The notes beneath the pieces were generated by a model. It saw nothing but the letters and a program-made list of their open reading frames with translations, did not search any database and was not told the DNA's origin. This document shows positions 1 through 9,120 of a stretch of DNA of 64,000 nt, in pieces. The first letter of the stretch is position 1; each line of letters opens with the position of its first letter. The translations under genes and the position numbers were made by a program. Origin of the DNA: Laburnicola sp. R22_1 (lineage: Eukaryota > Ascomycota > Dothideomycetes > Pleosporales > Didymosphaeriaceae). Where the stretch lies: NCBI GenBank assembly GCA_014281115.1, contig JACONQ010000013.1, forward strand, positions 920,501 through 984,500. The letters run 5' to 3'.

Positions 1-2150
1 CGAGCCTAAAGCTGCTCGAAGCTCGCGTGCGTAGCTTGTAACTGTGCGGGCTTCTCACGCCAGAAGCGTTTAAAGTAGTTCTTGAAGCGTGGGTGGAGTG
101 CCGTGGCAGTGTAGTAGACGGGGATTTTGAGGAGTTTATTAAGGTACTTGCTCGCCTTCTTAAGCGCAGCACGTACGTTAATAGCGACGTGATCTTCTAG
201 CGCCTTGTCTGGCAGGTAATTGACGCTTTCAAACAGTCTAAGGCGGGCATCTAGGTCAGCAATAAGAGACTCAAACACAGGGATAACCTTGTATAACGCG
301 CCGTAAGTGCCAGCTTTGCCGCGACCTTGCAAGCGATTAGTTGCGGACTTCAGCGGCTCAAGCACCTTAATGTACTCAGTAATCACCGCCCAGTCTGCAG
401 CTGCAAGCCCGCCTGATCGCATCCACTGCAGCACAATAGGCGGCTTAGTGTTGTTGCTTTTAGCAAGCTTGTCAGCGTGCTTAGTCTCTTGTATGTGGTA
501 GGAGGAGTAGCTGTTAATGGCGTGTTGTAGCTCAACACCGCGCTTAAAGCAGTTATAATAGCTGTTCCAACGCGTAACTCTAGGCTTAAAAGGCTCACGG
601 CGTCTTGCTGTAGCGCCAGCAGGCATCTTAACTGCTTTGCTGTTCTAACAATCCTCAAATATACCCTATTGTTTTGGCGTGTTAATATAGTTAACAATAT
701 TAAGAAACACGCTAAGCGGACCATCTTTCCGCTATTGCTTTATATAAAACTCCTCTTTGTTGTAGTGTTCAGGCTCGTTATTAAAGGCGTCAGAGTCAGT
801 GCCAAATATAATAGTTTGCCCAACGAGGTTAAGTATGTGGCAAGCGCAGCGGAGGCGTCGATTGTTGGCGATAAAGCCGTACATTGTGCCGAGTTTATTA
901 ACTGCAGTATCGTTGTTGTAGGCGTTGTCAAGCACGAAATAGCCCAAATTGCTGCTAGAAATCTCAAAGTAGCGTAGGATTCGTACGACAGCTTCCGCGA
1001 TCGCTAAGCCTGTGTGCGCACCAACCAGCTGCGGCAAGGCGATGGGAAGGTCAACTATATTGCCTTAAGAGTCAGCGTAGTGCGCACAAATTGCAAAGAA
1101 GCCGCGCTTCCCCCCCTTAGTAGTCCAGCCGTCAAAGCTTATGTGTATTTTGCTAGAGGCCTCAGACAAGGCGCGCTTAACTTGAGGTTGTAGCCAGCTG
1201 TAAAGCCTCATCACGAACCTCGAAACGCTGTTGTGAGACCTCCATAGCGCCGCCTCTGCCTCTGGGTTGGCGAACCTGATCATCGCGCGGAAGGACTCAG
1301 TCTCAAACTCGCGTAATGGCCTGTTGTTGTTGACGAGCCATAACACTGCAGCTTGCCTGAAGCCTTGTACGTCGAAGTTACCCAGCTCCTGCGTTGCATC
1401 TTGGCTTAATGTGACCCCGTTTTCTTCCGCCCATCGCAGCGACTTCTGGCCAGGTTCGAGCGGCCTCTTGTGTACGATAGTGCCTTGTTTGGTGAGCCGA
1501 TGGCCGGGAAGGTCTTGCTTCAAATGGTTGTTGGCGGCTGTAGTTGACAGAGTGGTCTGGTGTAGGCCGCCCTTCTTTCTGTTGATGTGACAGTGCTTGC
1601 ATTGGAAGTAGATCTTCTTAGGGTTAGTACCAAGCTTTCGAAGGCGATAGCCGTGCCTAAAGACCTAGCTGATGTTGCCTGTGGGTGTGGATAGAGGCAC
1701 ATTGAAGCCCAGCAGGCGCTTTAAGTCAAGGCCTTTGTAGTTGGTGAAGTCAACACTAGGCGCAGCGTCCTCCTCTACTGAAGCCTCTGTGGCAGCATTA
1801 CTAAACGCGCGCGGCGGCTTAGTAGCTATAGGCGGCTTATTAGCCACTAACAGCAACTCCCAAGCTGGCTTATTGGCCTGTAAGGCTTGTAGTATAGGCC
1901 GTGGTGATGGCCTCTGGGCGCGCTCCTCTAGCTTGGTTGGTGGCTCTATTGAGCGCGGCTCTAGAGTACTTTTAAGCACCTTAATAGGCGGCTCCGGCTC
2001 GTCAACTACCTCAATAGACGGCTGGGTTGGCGGAGGAGTAAGCGGCCGCTGGCTATCTATAAGGCGCTGGCTGGGTTTCGGCGCACGTTGGGAACGTTTG
2101 GGCATAGGTTCGGATGCCTTAGCAGGCTCGCGGCTTTGTTTTAGGGGCAT
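1..2150 (-). pseudogene. hAT-family transposase, RIP-type nonsense mutations, 3' end outside window
   Basis: This is a cut-and-paste DNA transposase of the hAT superfamily, read right to left and running off the left edge, so the C-terminal dimerisation region is missing. The likely start is the ATG at 2148-2150, followed by a Pro/Ser-rich N-terminus, a BED-type zinc finger (CxxC at about 1600 then H...H), a segment with FDGWTTKG (about 1120), and a DNAYNND motif (about 920). All pieces lie in one unbroken minus frame interrupted only by stops at 1665-1667, 1065-1067, 732-734, 666-668, 645-647 and 6-8. Several occur where family members would have Trp or Gln, so C-to-T or G-to-A changes explain them. 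No frameshift was seen. This is RIP-like decay of a fairly recent copy. The superfamily call rests on remembered motifs, not a search. Confidence 0.8.
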
Positions 2151-2852
2151 GGTAAGCGTGAAGGTAAGCAAAGGCGCGAAAAAGTAAGCTGTAGGCGCAG
2201 GCAAGTAAGCCAAAGTATAGTGGGTGTGTAAGCGTTGACGCGCAAGGTACGCGGAAAGTACGCGGTCGGCTAGCCAACATTACCACTTCATGCCAAGGCG
2301 TACTGCGCGACGCTCTGCAGCCCGCAACAATAGAGATATAGTAAAACAGGCGACAGGAATTAATTTAGCAACATTGATTTAATAGTTTAACTTATAGAAG
2401 ACAAGATTTATTGCGTGGTTATAGCAAACGATTTTTTAAGAGTAGTAACTAGGTTCAGAATATATAAACATAACTTAGGCTTCGCTGCAACAGCGCAAAC
2501 TCACTTTGCTACAATACCTCAACACTATAATATTAGCTTATTTAGATTATTATATATATATTTATTGTTTTAACAGCTTATTACCTACGTAAAGAAAGAG
2601 GAGGAACAGAGGATAGGAGGTGCTAAAGCCGAATAGCAATTTATGTATATCAGTTGCTGGCGGCCAGTGGAAGCACACATCCGTTATGCGGGCTTTTTTT
2701 ACGCAGGTACAATCCACTTAAGAAGCTCCGTTTTTTGCTCTGTTTACTATAGGAATACCTATATAATTGCAGCGTTGGGAAAGTTATTGTTACATCAACA
2801 CTAAGAATATATCACTAACTCTAGGGTACCTTATCATTACAGTATGCTAAGC
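2151..2852. other. hAT 5' untranslated/internal non-coding region
   Basis: No coding frame is supported here. The stretch lies between the transposase start and the terminal repeats of the same element, becomes AT-rich after about 2340, and is best read as the 5' non-coding part of the hAT transposon. Confidence 0.5.
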
Positions 2853-3007
2853 GATTCAAACAAACTTCAAATTTTTTAACTGCAATTGCCTCTTTTGTTT
2901 GTTTGACCTATCAAAATTGCAGCAGCAGCTTTTTGTTTGGTTGACGTTGTCAATTCAAACAAAATTCAAACAAAATATTGAGGCATGTTTGGTTGTTGAC
3001 AACCCTG
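2853..3007. repeat. hAT right end: subterminal repeats and terminal inverted repeat
   Basis: Clustered copies of a CAAACAAA / TTTGTTTG word in both orientations occur at 2855-2862, 2894-2904, 2932-2940, 2954-2974 and 2986-2992, as expected of hAT transposase binding sites. On the minus strand the block starts with CAGGGTTGTCAACAACC (3007 to 2991), a typical hAT-style CAGGG terminus. The next eight bases, 3008-3015 (AGTATGAG), would be the target-site duplication. The partner end is outside the window, so this boundary is inferred. Confidence 0.55.
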
Positions 3008-3121
3008 AGTATGAGGCAGTCAACAATTTCGGAGTGGCTGCAAGTCCGCCAAGACTAGCTTAATAATCATCGATTAAACGATATTTCGATATAACGATAG
3101 AATTTGCTGTGCACGGATTAA

Positions 3122-3145
3122 TCGTTATAACGAGAGTTGACTGTA
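3122..3145. repeat. Remnant terminal repeat resembling a pogo/Fot1 element
   Basis: The block reads TCGTTATAACGAGAGTTGAC then TG and TA. Its complement, starting CAGTCAACTCTCG after TA, matches my memory of fungal pogo/Fot1 terminal repeats with TA target sites. No transposase or opposite end is visible nearby, so it is a solo remnant or one arm of a small derivative. Confidence 0.4.
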
Positions 3146-3162
3146 CGAGAGATTTGGTGTTG

Positions 3163-3213
3163 GCCGTGCACGAGGTGGGGCCGTGCACGATGTGGGGCCG
3201 TGCACGAGGTGGT
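3163..3213. repeat. 17-bp tandem repeat, three units
   Basis: Three head-to-tail copies of GCCGTGCACGAGGTGGG at 3163-3179, 3180-3196 and 3197-3213, the second with one A-to-G-type change (GATG for GAGG) and the last slightly truncated. Each holds the palindrome GTGCAC. A looser GTGCACGG copy lies at 3110-3117. Confidence 0.85.
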
Positions 3214-3975
3214 GACCCACGGTATAGGCGCTAGTAACGCAATAAAAAACGCAGTAATTAAACGCAGTAGGGCCACTTAAAAACTAATAAGTGGAGGCAG
3301 ATTATACTCCTGCCCAGGAGGGCGTGGAGTTCATATGATGTAATTATGAATGCTTCGTGCGCTGTAGAAACCCGATGTCATTAGTTTATGCACAGCGATA
3401 GTCTCAACAAAAGCTACAGAAGCACACAATGAGCCTTGGCGTGTCTGCACGCTACATTTAAGCCATATTAAATAGCGAACCTCGAAGGTACAACATGACT
3501 GGTAAATAGAACTATCTTTTTCTAAGAAGTCTTCGCAGTGTGTTCTTGTGGTAGACAACTGGGCTTGCTGATTAAGCGTACGTTTGGGGAGAAATACCAT
3601 ACAAAGCGGAAAATAAGCGCCGAAATCTTTCGTCAACTGCAAGTAATAATCTATTGCGCTAATAACTTCCAGGACCCTTGACCTGACTTAGGGTTGTATG
3701 AGTAATAGTTCCATAGGTATCAAAAAGAGTGTTGTGTGAAATATGGTGGCAAAAAATACGTCCACATATTGCAACTGTGGAAGCATATTTAGTTCACTGT
3801 TCAACCGCTATTTAGGTAAACATGTGACTACATATGCAGAGGGAAACATAGCCAAGGTCGATGGAACGTGCACGCGCCATGTCCGTTCCATGAACACCTA
3901 AGCCATATAATTCCGGGGTCGAGTCTCGAATCTACAATCAATCCTCAACCAACCTTCGACTGGAAGTTGAGCGAA
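3214..3975. other. No supported gene
   Basis: A 103-codon open frame on the minus strand (3331-3642) has no recognisable domain and no convincing codon bias; I do not call it a gene. Nothing else coherent is seen. Confidence 0.4.
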
Positions 3976-5072
3976 ATGACTTCCATAACTCGGATCACCA
4001 TCGACCCGCGCGGAGACACTTGGATCAAACTCAAGAACCCCGTCTACGAGTTTCCCGAATGGATAGACAAGGACGAAGTGGAGGCCGAGCCCGAGGGTAC
4101 GGACATCCTAGACCCATCCTCTGCCGATCAAAGCGCAGATGAAGACTCACTTGAGGAGCTCTACTTCCTGGTTTCCTCAAATGTTCTCCGCATCACTTCA
4201 CCGTATTTCGAGAGCACATTTAAGCACGGGTTCAGCGAGGCCACAGTTAATCCTGCTGAAGGCAAAATTAACATTTTGGCCCAGGAATTCAACCCTCAAG
4301 CCATGGAAATCTTGCTCAACATGGCGCATTGACAGACGAAGAAAGTCCCTCTTGATATGGACGTGGAGATGCTAGCCCACGTTGCCGTAATTGTGGATTA
4401 CTATGGAATGCACGACGCAGTTGGCCTTTATCCCAAGTACTAGATAAATTCCTCAGGACCGCTTATGACGAATATTTACTCGAAGTACACGATTTACGGC
4501 AGGCGGCCATCATGCACTAAGCCCGTTATGTGGGTGCTCATCGCTCAGGCCTTCCAAAGACAAGAAACTATTCATGTTCGCGGTATCCATAATTACTAGG
4601 ATAATCGATGGCCCTTTCCAACATCTGGATTTGCCGATTTAATTCTACGCAGGTATGTCCAATCTTTTTGCCGTCACTACCACGTTCGCTGACCAGGATA
4701 GACGAAATCGACGAAATCCGCTATCCTGAATTTAATCGCTTTACCAAGGGTTTCGACAAACTGATTGAGTACGTGCGTGACGGAAAACCATACGAAGACA
4801 AATCCCGCACATTCATGCCTGAGTGTCAGAGTAGCATTCTTGGTGCTCTCACGGCTAACCTGAAGTCGGGGTATCGACGCACAATCCCCTTTCAAGGGCT
4901 GAGGTTATTTCAGTACCTTGTGAATTATACCGTCCGGGCGTGTGACAATGAATCTCGCGGTTGCCATGACGTCGAAAGTATTATGAGGAAGTTATGGACA
5001 AAGCCATCGAGCGTCGCGGTACACAAAGATATCGCGAAGCAATGGGATACTTGTATTGGGGAGGACGAATAG
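3976..5072 (+). pseudogene. BTB/POZ-domain protein, broken
   Basis: The N-terminal open part starts at the ATG at 3976 and runs about 118 codons to a TGA at 4330-4332. It contains the fungal BTB core FLVSSNVLRITSPYFE followed by LLNMAH. Directly past the stop, in the same frame, the family-like stretch MLAHVAVIVDYYGMHDAV continues to a second stop (TAG about 4441). A C-terminal part is open in another frame at 4608-5072 and includes a segment ending in SSILGALTANLKS. Family members are intact proteins of roughly 300 residues, probable Cul3 adaptors or unknown fungal BTB proteins. Two stops plus at least one frame change argue for a pseudogene, although unseen introns could rescue part of it. 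Confidence 0.65.
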
Positions 5073-6595
5073 CGTTGGCACTGGGAGGTATTCTTGAATC
5101 TACGAATGGTTTTGGGAATGCCGGTTGGACAAGCTCTTATCGAAGATCTACGTAAAAATGTACAATGCAATCCAGTGCATATAAATAGTCAGGGATATAG
5201 CTTGAGCCGCTAATTAAGAATCAGACACTAAGTTTTAAGGTCTCCATGGGACGAGTGAGATTTTCACAAAATGTAGTGCCAACTATGAAGATGCTTGTGG
5301 AAAATGTTACTCCTATCTTTGTTTGAACTGCAGCTGTCATTTATCTATGCGTGATCTACATATTGTGATTCCGTTGCGCAGCTATCGCTATTTAATACCC
5401 TATTTAAAAATCATTTACACTAGCAGTGCGGAATTGTATCATTATGACTTAGAAAGCATTGTATACCTCGAAGACCAGCATAGAAAATAAGCAGCTAGAT
5501 GTAGATCTTTGGAGTAACTATTTCATGAGCAATCTTATATAATGTAAAAATATAGAGTGATAGCTTTCTGGAAACAGATTATTTTTTAGGTGAGTATGCT
5601 GTGTATAGAGATTCTAATCTAGTTTACGTCCACGCTATACATAGAGAGGGGTAAATCAGAAGGTACTAAACCTAGTATCTAGCACACAGTGACCGGGGAA
5701 GGATATCTGTGTGCCAAGACCACGTGACCACGTGACACCAACTACCCGCATCTACATGAACTGAAGCAGAAGTGGTATCCTGAGAATCTCTTCGTTGTAC
5801 ACGTGACGAACAACATGTTAGTTGGTGAGTTGCGGGTATAGGGCGGGGCCGAAGAGCGGCGTTGGTAGTGAGGATTGGGATGCGAAAGCTTTGCGTCGAA
5901 AATAAGCTGATCTTGCTGTGATAGAACCTAGACATTCTCTTGCCGTCATATTGGGGCGTAATAGACTCAATATGGTCATAGCTCCGCCAATTCAGGTTTC
6001 TTAATTGAATCTGAAGCGAGAAACTCTACGAGGATGACGCAAGAATGCAGCAACACTAAGCGCTAGGCTGGAATGAGACTAGCATAGCGAACACTTCAGC
6101 TCATCCGTCGATTGCCTTTATGCTTATGTAATTGCAACTTCACAATTTACCTAGGGATTACTCGCGGCACCCGAAAACAACCCCGCAACTAGAGGACGTT
6201 ATGCAACATTGCATCACCTTTCGGCACATTTTGTCTTCTCCACTAATTCACCCTTGGAAAAATAGAACCAATCTGGAAAGAGTATGTGGAGGCTAAGGTT
6301 GCATAGCCTCGACGCCACTTTCTAAACCCTGCCGTTTTCGGATGGTAAGGCAATGAAAACGCGAAAAACGCGACGGAACCCCCGCAGTTCGTGTAACGCC
6401 ACTTCGTTTGCAGACGTACAGGATACGATGACAATCCATGACGGCCGTTTTAGGAAGAGGGGTATCCAAACCTTATAAGAGCTTCAGAGTCAGCGGCCGC
6501 GCAGTCCACACAAGGTATCACTGTGTATCAGCCAGACCCCAATCCCCCCAATACCATCTTCACTCCTCATCACCGATCAAAGAAACACCACCAAA
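5073..6595. other. Long intergenic region, no gene seen
   Basis: AT-rich in its first half, with no open frame showing domain content; an 87-codon minus frame (5672-5935) looks like chance. Two adjacent CACGTGA words at about 5719-5733 could be bHLH sites, but their target is unclear. The last 150 bases are the promoter and 5' UTR of the cupredoxin gene. Confidence 0.4.
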
Positions 6596-7402
6596 ATGTT
6601 TACCCCCACCCTCCTCCTTGCATCCCTCCTCGCCCCCCTCACAGCAGCAACCATCCACACCGTCTCCGTCGGCGAATCCGGCCTCGAATTCTCCCCCCAA
6701 ACCCTCACCCCGCAGGTCGGCGACACCGTCATCTTCACCCTCTTCCCGCGCCACGACGTCATCTCCACCGCCTTCGACTCGCCCTGCGTCCCCAACGCCG
6801 ACAGCTTCTACAGCGGCCCGTTCGCGCAGACGGACAACGGGCGCAAGAAATTCGTCGTTAATGTGACGACCGACGAGCCGGTGTGGTACTACTGTAGCGT
6901 GCAGCGGCACTGTCAGGACGGCATGGTGGGCGCGTGGAATGCGCCGAGCGAGGGGGATACGATTGAGGGGTTTGTGGAGGCGGCGAGGGATGTGGGGAGT
7001 GCGAGTGCGCCCGAGGGGGGGGAGGTTAGGGGTGGGGCGTTGTTGGAGGATGAGGAGATTGCTAGTTTGACGGAGAGTGCGGAGGCTACGGGTGGGAAGA
7101 GGTAAGTTTGATCTTGTGTTCTACTATGAATTGGGTGCGATGCTGACGATTGTAGTTCTTCGAGCACCCCCGAGCCTACGAGCGAGGCTAGCACTACGGC
7201 GTCGGAGTCTGAGAGCCCATCGGCGACGGCTAGCGATTCTGATACTACTGCTTCTGGGACTGAGACCCCTTCGGCGACCGGTAGCGAGTCTGAAACTGGG
7301 TCTTCTGCTGGCTCTACACCTGGGGCTGCGGCGTCTGTTGATGCGGGTTCGGTGGCTGGCGTGTTTGCGATGGTGCTTGGGCTTGTCGCTTGGTTGGTCT
7401 GA
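6596..7402 (+). CDS. Secreted, probably GPI-anchored cupredoxin-domain serine-rich protein
   Basis: Two exons, 6596-7101 and 7156-7402, encode 250 residues. The 54-nt intron has donor GTAAGT and branch CTGAC, and splicing restores an open frame. Residues 1-18 form a signal peptide. Residues 19-115 form a blue-copper (cupredoxin) domain with candidate ligands His53, Cys100, His105 and Met110, the C-x4-H-x4-M arrangement of type 1 copper sites. Residues about 165-230 are Ser/Thr/Glu-rich repeats, and the end is hydrophobic (VAGVFAMVLGLVAWLV) after small residues, as for GPI attachment. The family is known in filamentous fungi as extracellular serine-rich proteins at the cell surface; substrate and redox partner are unknown. 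The start is the first ATG, in a CACCAAAATG context. Confidence 0.88.
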
Positions 7403-7921
7403 ATTTCTATCGGATAGGCTGGGGAACGGAAAGGGCTTAGAGGGTCATAGAAATTCACTGCTGGGATGCGCAGGTTGAAATATTATGTCAACTAACAAGC
7501 AAGTAGCAAGGTCTCATTGGTATAGACAGCCTGAAACTTTCAATGAAAATGCCGTACAGCCGCAATACTCATGATCGGTCTCTCAAAAGCGTCGTACTAC
7601 ACGGCGTTTCCCAGGGCGCTTACCACAGTGAGCGCAAATGAGATTACCCCATCTAAGGCTGCCATCGCTCTAAAAGCCACCAAGACTTTCGCGCAAACGG
7701 ACACAGGAGACATGCGGTGGCAGTGACGACCTGGGATGTTCAACAAGATAACACACCAAAGCAGTCACGGTTGCAACAACCGATCATATATGCCGAATAC
7801 TCGTTGTTCATTACCGATATCTAAGTATCGTACAGAAAAACCCACTCAATCCCCTCACAGCCTGAACACTTATTACGATTATTATTCCTCCACCCATCTT
7901 CTATCCTGTTCCTGTATCCAT
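7403..7921. other. Intergenic region between convergent genes
   Basis: Holds the 3' ends of the cupredoxin and Hsp20 genes. No further coding or structural signal was seen. Confidence 0.5.
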
Positions 7922-8824
7922 CTACTGGATCAATATCCTCTTGACCTCGGGAGCCTTAGCCTTCGGAACAGTAATGCTAAGCAGACCGTTCCTGAGACTG
8001 GCCCTCACGTTGGCGGCATCGATCCTTTCCGGGAAGCGGAAGGCGCGCTCAAAGGCACCCTGGAAGCGCCATTCCTCCTTCTCAGGCTGCTGTTGCTGCT
8101 GGGCAGGTGCTTCAGGCTGATGCTGCTGCTGCTTGACGGCGGTCTCGGTGTTGGCTGCAGCGGGCTCCTCGACGGCCCTCTCCTTGCCCTTGGGCTCCTT
8201 AGGCTTGTCGGATGAGCTGGTAGAGATGGTGGAAGAGGTCTCTGCGCCCAGGTCTTCAAAGTCGTCTTCGACGGTAGGTTGGTATGACTTGTGCGACTCA
8301 GTGTCAGAGTGCGTCGGGGTGGCGGCGCTGGAGGCAGTAGTCTCTTCAGGCTCGTTGAGCGTAACACCTTCCATTCTGTCGTTCTGCGCTTCGGATGCAA
8401 TCGCTTGGGCCTCAGTTGCCGGCTCGGTAGGCTGTGGCTGCTGTGCAGGCTTCCTCTCTGTATTGCCGGAGAGCTTCAGGGTGTTCTCGTCCGTGACTTC
8501 AATCTCGATGTGGTCCTGCTCGAAGCCGGGCACTTCGGCATCAACCTGGTATCCCTCTTTGTTCTCGTGGACGTTGAAGTGGGCCCTCACAATGCGCTTA
8601 CGCTGCTGGCGTTGGCGCAGTGCTTCGCGTTGAGCTTCAAGTTGAGCTTCGCGGTTCAGTTCGCTCAGCAGCTCACCGAACTGACTGAGGACTGGATCCA
8701 GAGAGGGGAGTGAGCTTCGCACAACGCGGCGACAGGATGGTTGTGGTTGCGGACTGCATGCCCAGGGATTGCACTGCGGGGCAGTGTAGGCGGGTGCGAA
8801 TCGAGGGGTCAGGAAGAAGGCCAT
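7922..8824 (-). CDS. HSP30: Small heat shock protein, Hsp20/Hsp30 family
   Basis: A single-exon gene of 300 residues starting at ATG 8822-8824. It encodes an ATP-independent chaperone that binds unfolding proteins in the cytosol. The alpha-crystallin domain starts at about residue 82 (FNVHENKEGYQVDAEVPG, HIEIEV, LKLSG) and resumes at about residue 250 with WRFQGAFERAFRFPE and the conserved LRNGLLSITVP near the end. Between the two halves lies a roughly 120-residue low-complexity insert rich in Gln, Glu, Ser and Pro; Hsp30-type proteins of filamentous fungi commonly carry an insert at this loop. An upstream Gln/Arg-rich stretch (residues 60-78) is probably helical. A TATA box and a heat-shock element lie upstream, fitting Hsf1 control. 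Confidence 0.92.
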   Translation of the reverse strand: MAFFLTPRFAPAYTAPQCNPWACSPQPQPSCRRVVRSSLPSLDPVLSQFGELLSELNREAQLEAQREALRQRQQRKRIVRAHFNVHENKEGYQVDAEVPGFEQDHIEIEVTDENTLKLSGNTERKPAQQPQPTEPATEAQAIASEAQNDRMEGVTLNEPEETTASSAATPTHSDTESHKSYQPTVEDDFEDLGAETSSTISTSSSDKPKEPKGKERAVEEPAAANTETAVKQQQHQPEAPAQQQQQPEKEEWRFQGAFERAFRFPERIDAANVRASLRNGLLSITVPKAKAPEVKRILIQ

Positions 8825-8950
8825 TTTTGGGCTGTTTGGTGGTGTTGGCGCGGATGAGATCGACGAGATAATTGTGGAGGTGTTAGTGAGGCTCAAGACT
8901 AGTGGTGGATGGCAGAGTGAAGATCCGCCCAAGGGGGCAGTGTGCCCGCT

Positions 8951-8956
8951 TTTATA
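8951..8956 (-). promoter_or_regulatory. TATA box of the Hsp20 gene
   Basis: TATAAA on the minus strand, about 127 bp upstream of the Hsp20 start codon, where a fungal TATA box of a strongly inducible gene is expected. Confidence 0.6.
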
Positions 8957-9106
8957 GACATGGTTGGGGTCGGAGGCAGCAGAGGCTTGCGTGTGCACGG
9001 CTGAGCAATCGCCGGATTCGTAAGGCCATGGATGATGCTCGAAACGCGGAGGCGGTTCGACGAAAGTTGGTGATGGTTCGCGATGACGGGAGACAATGCG
9101 GGAGTC

Positions 9107-9119
9107 TTCGCGAACATTC
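9107..9119 (-). promoter_or_regulatory. Heat-shock element (three perfect units)
   Basis: TTCgcGAAcaTTC is a perfect three-unit nTTCnnGAAn array, the binding site of trimeric Hsf1. It lies about 150 bp upstream of the TATA box and 283 bp upstream of the Hsp20 ATG. A weaker TTC/GAA pair occurs at about 9057-9064. Confidence 0.75.
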
Positions 9120-9120
9120 C

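Noticed and set aside
3331..3642. 103-codon minus-strand open frame
   Set aside because: No domain, no splice or promoter context, and it lies in transposon-scarred sequence.
5719..5733. Paired CACGTG words as a specific regulatory site
   Set aside because: The sites are about 860 bp from the nearest start codon and no target gene can be tied to them.
5672..5935. 87-codon minus-strand open frame
   Set aside because: Composition looks random and no neighbour or signal supports it.
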